A stretch of DNA of 6,662 bases from NCBI GenBank assembly GCA_018676275.1, contig JABHFC010000400.1:1-6662 (forward strand), given 5' to 3'. Position numbers and translations under genes: made by a program. This stretch comes from Gammaproteobacteria bacterium (GTDB lineage Bacteria; Pseudomonadota; Gammaproteobacteria; Eutrophobiales; Eutrophobiaceae). This document shows, piece by piece, positions 5,391-6,662 of this stretch; within the stretch, counting starts at the first letter, position 1; each line of letters opens with the position of its first letter. A model generated the notes under the pieces. It did no database searches and was not told where the DNA came from. It worked only from the letters and a program-made list of their open reading frames with translations.

Positions 5391-6662
5391 TTATATTACC
5401 AGTTCAAAATCTATTTTCTTATCATCCACACTAACACGTACCACCTGAACTTTTACACGACCGGCGAGGCAATAGGAGTCGCCTGTTCTTTCACCAGACA
5501 GTCGATGTCCGATAGCATCATAGTGATAATAATCTACAGGCAAAGCTGTTACATGTACCAGACCTTCCACAAAAACCTCATCCAGTTCAACAAATAAACC
5601 GAAAGATGTTACCGAGCTTATTGTTCCTTCAAAAACTTCGCCGACTTTATCTCGCATATATTCACATTTCATCCGTTGAACCACATCGCGTGATGCCTCT
5701 TCTGCGCGACGTTCAGTCATGGAACTATGCACACCCAGGGAATGCATTTCATCAGCTGAATATAAAAAGTTGCCTGGTTTTTTTCCGCTAATAAGATGCC
5801 TAATAGCTCGATGAACAAGCAAATCGGGATAGCGACGTATGGGAGATGTAAAATGTGTATACGCATCAAATGCCAATCCAAAATGACCAAGATTTTCTGA
5901 ACTATAAACAGCAAGCGGTAAACTGCGTAGTAGTACGGTCTTGATCATATGCGCATCTTCTCTTTTACTTATGAATTCGATCAGTTTTGCATAATCTCCG
6001 GCATCAGGATCCTCTCCACCAGTAAGAGTCAAACCCAGCTCCCCAAGCAACTCTCGTAAATTAGAGAGTTTCTCCTGCTTTGGCGTGTCATGATTACGAA
6101 ATACGATTGGAATCGATTTTTCCAGAAGGAATTCTGCAGCGGTGACATTCGCTATCAGCATAAACTCTTCGATAAGTCGATGCGCATCATTTCGAACCAT
6201 TGGCTCAATCGCGTTAATCACCCCTTTATCATCAAACTTCATTATTGATTCACTTGAGTCAAAGTCTAAAAGCCCATTCTTCTTTCTACACTTATTAACG
6301 ATTTTGAATAAGGTATAAAGATTATCTAGGGCCTCGAGAATAGGTAGATGTTTAGTTCTCTCCTTCTCCTTTTTATCCACAACAATTTCTGACATTTCAG
6401 AATAAGTCAGTCTTGCAGAAGAGCGCATAAGCGCATTGTGAAAGCTATATTTTCTTACTTCCCCTTCCATGTTGAGATGCATTTCACAGACCATACACAA
6501 GCGGTCAACATCAGGTTTTAATGAACATAACTCATTGGAGAGGATTTCCGGCAACATCGGGATTACCCTGTTTGGGAAATACACTGAAGTACCACGTAAA
6601 AGCGCTTCGTTATCCAGCGCAGTGTTTGTCTGAACATAATGCGAAACATCAGCAATAGCGAC
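5391..6662 (-). CDS. rnr: Ribonuclease R, C-terminal part (5' end beyond window)
   Basis: This is the last 423 residues of RNase R, a processive 3'-to-5' exoribonuclease of the RNB family that degrades structured RNA and acts in rRNA and mRNA quality control. The frame is open to the right edge; its first residues (VAIADVSHYV) already lie inside the RNB domain, so the cold-shock domains and the catalytic Asp cluster are outside the window. Visible RNB motifs are RGTSVYFPNRVIPMLPEILS, NDAHRLIEEFMLIAN and HFTSPIRRYPDL (residues 271-281 of this part), which carries conserved active-site Arg. An S1 RNA-binding domain follows (about 341-420: VFEGTISSVTSFGLFVEL). The protein ends about two residues after the S1 domain, with no Lys-rich C-terminal tail as in E. 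coli RNase R. The stop abuts the start region of rlmB. Confidence 0.97.
   Translation of the reverse strand, partial: VAIADVSHYVQTNTALDNEALLRGTSVYFPNRVIPMLPEILSNELCSLKPDVDRLCMVCEMHLNMEGEVRKYSFHNALMRSSARLTYSEMSEIVVDKKEKERTKHLPILEALDNLYTLFKIVNKCRKKNGLLDFDSSESIMKFDDKGVINAIEPMVRNDAHRLIEEFMLIANVTAAEFLLEKSIPIVFRNHDTPKQEKLSNLRELLGELGLTLTGGEDPDAGDYAKLIEFISKREDAHMIKTVLLRSLPLAVYSSENLGHFGLAFDAYTHFTSPIRRYPDLLVHRAIRHLISGKKPGNFLYSADEMHSLGVHSSMTERRAEEASRDVVQRMKCEYMRDKVGEVFEGTISSVTSFGLFVELDEVFVEGLVHVTALPVDYYHYDAIGHRLSGERTGDSYCLAGRVKVQVVRVSVDDKKIDFELVI

Noticed and set aside
5717..5914. Minus-strand 65-codon frame and other short frames within rnr
   Set aside because: They overlap strongly conserved RNase R coding sequence in other frames and show no recognisable features.

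Overview
The window reads as chromosomal core sequence from a gammaproteobacterium that is not an enteric. All seven genes I can support lie on the minus strand, so transcription runs from the right edge to the left. The ribosomal protein S6 N-terminus (MRHYEIVFLVHPDQSEQV), RlmB and RNase R all look gammaproteobacterial. The absence of priB between rpsF and rpsR, and a DUF2232 membrane protein following rpsR, resemble Pseudomonas-like rather than E. coli-like layouts. Base composition is fairly AT-rich by eye and looks uniform across the window. The genus cannot be named from this sequence alone.

Layout in direction of transcription: (1) 6662-5391, the 3' two-thirds or so of rnr (RNase R), cut by the window edge. 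(2) 5384 (or 5390)-4632, rlmB, the 23S rRNA Gm2251 methyltransferase, which follows the rnr stop with essentially no gap. (3) 4591-3176, an NCS1-family (CodB-type) nucleobase/cation symporter. (4) A 236-bp AT-rich spacer, then 2939-1881, a two-domain response regulator with a receiver domain fused to a class III adenylate cyclase and a TTG start. (5) A 154-bp leader with a good sigma70-like promoter and a candidate S6:S18-binding RNA structure over the ribosome binding site. (6) 1726-1187 rpsF (S6, with a long acidic tail) and 1144-920 rpsR (S18). (7) 840 to beyond the left edge, a DUF2232 polytopic membrane protein.

The rnr-rlmB and rpsF-rpsR-DUF2232 parts are the usual translation and RNA-processing neighbourhood of gammaproteobacteria, where rplI and dnaB would be expected just past the left edge. 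The unusual part is the pair inserted between them: a small-molecule permease and a phosphorylation-dependent cyclase with an intact-looking active site and no kinase partner in view. I see no mobile-element, CRISPR, phage or tRNA signature. The most interesting observations are this inserted pair, the missing basic tail of RNase R, the repeat-expanded acidic tail of S6 and the likely autoregulatory rpsF leader. I do not see evidence for a wholly new multi-gene system.
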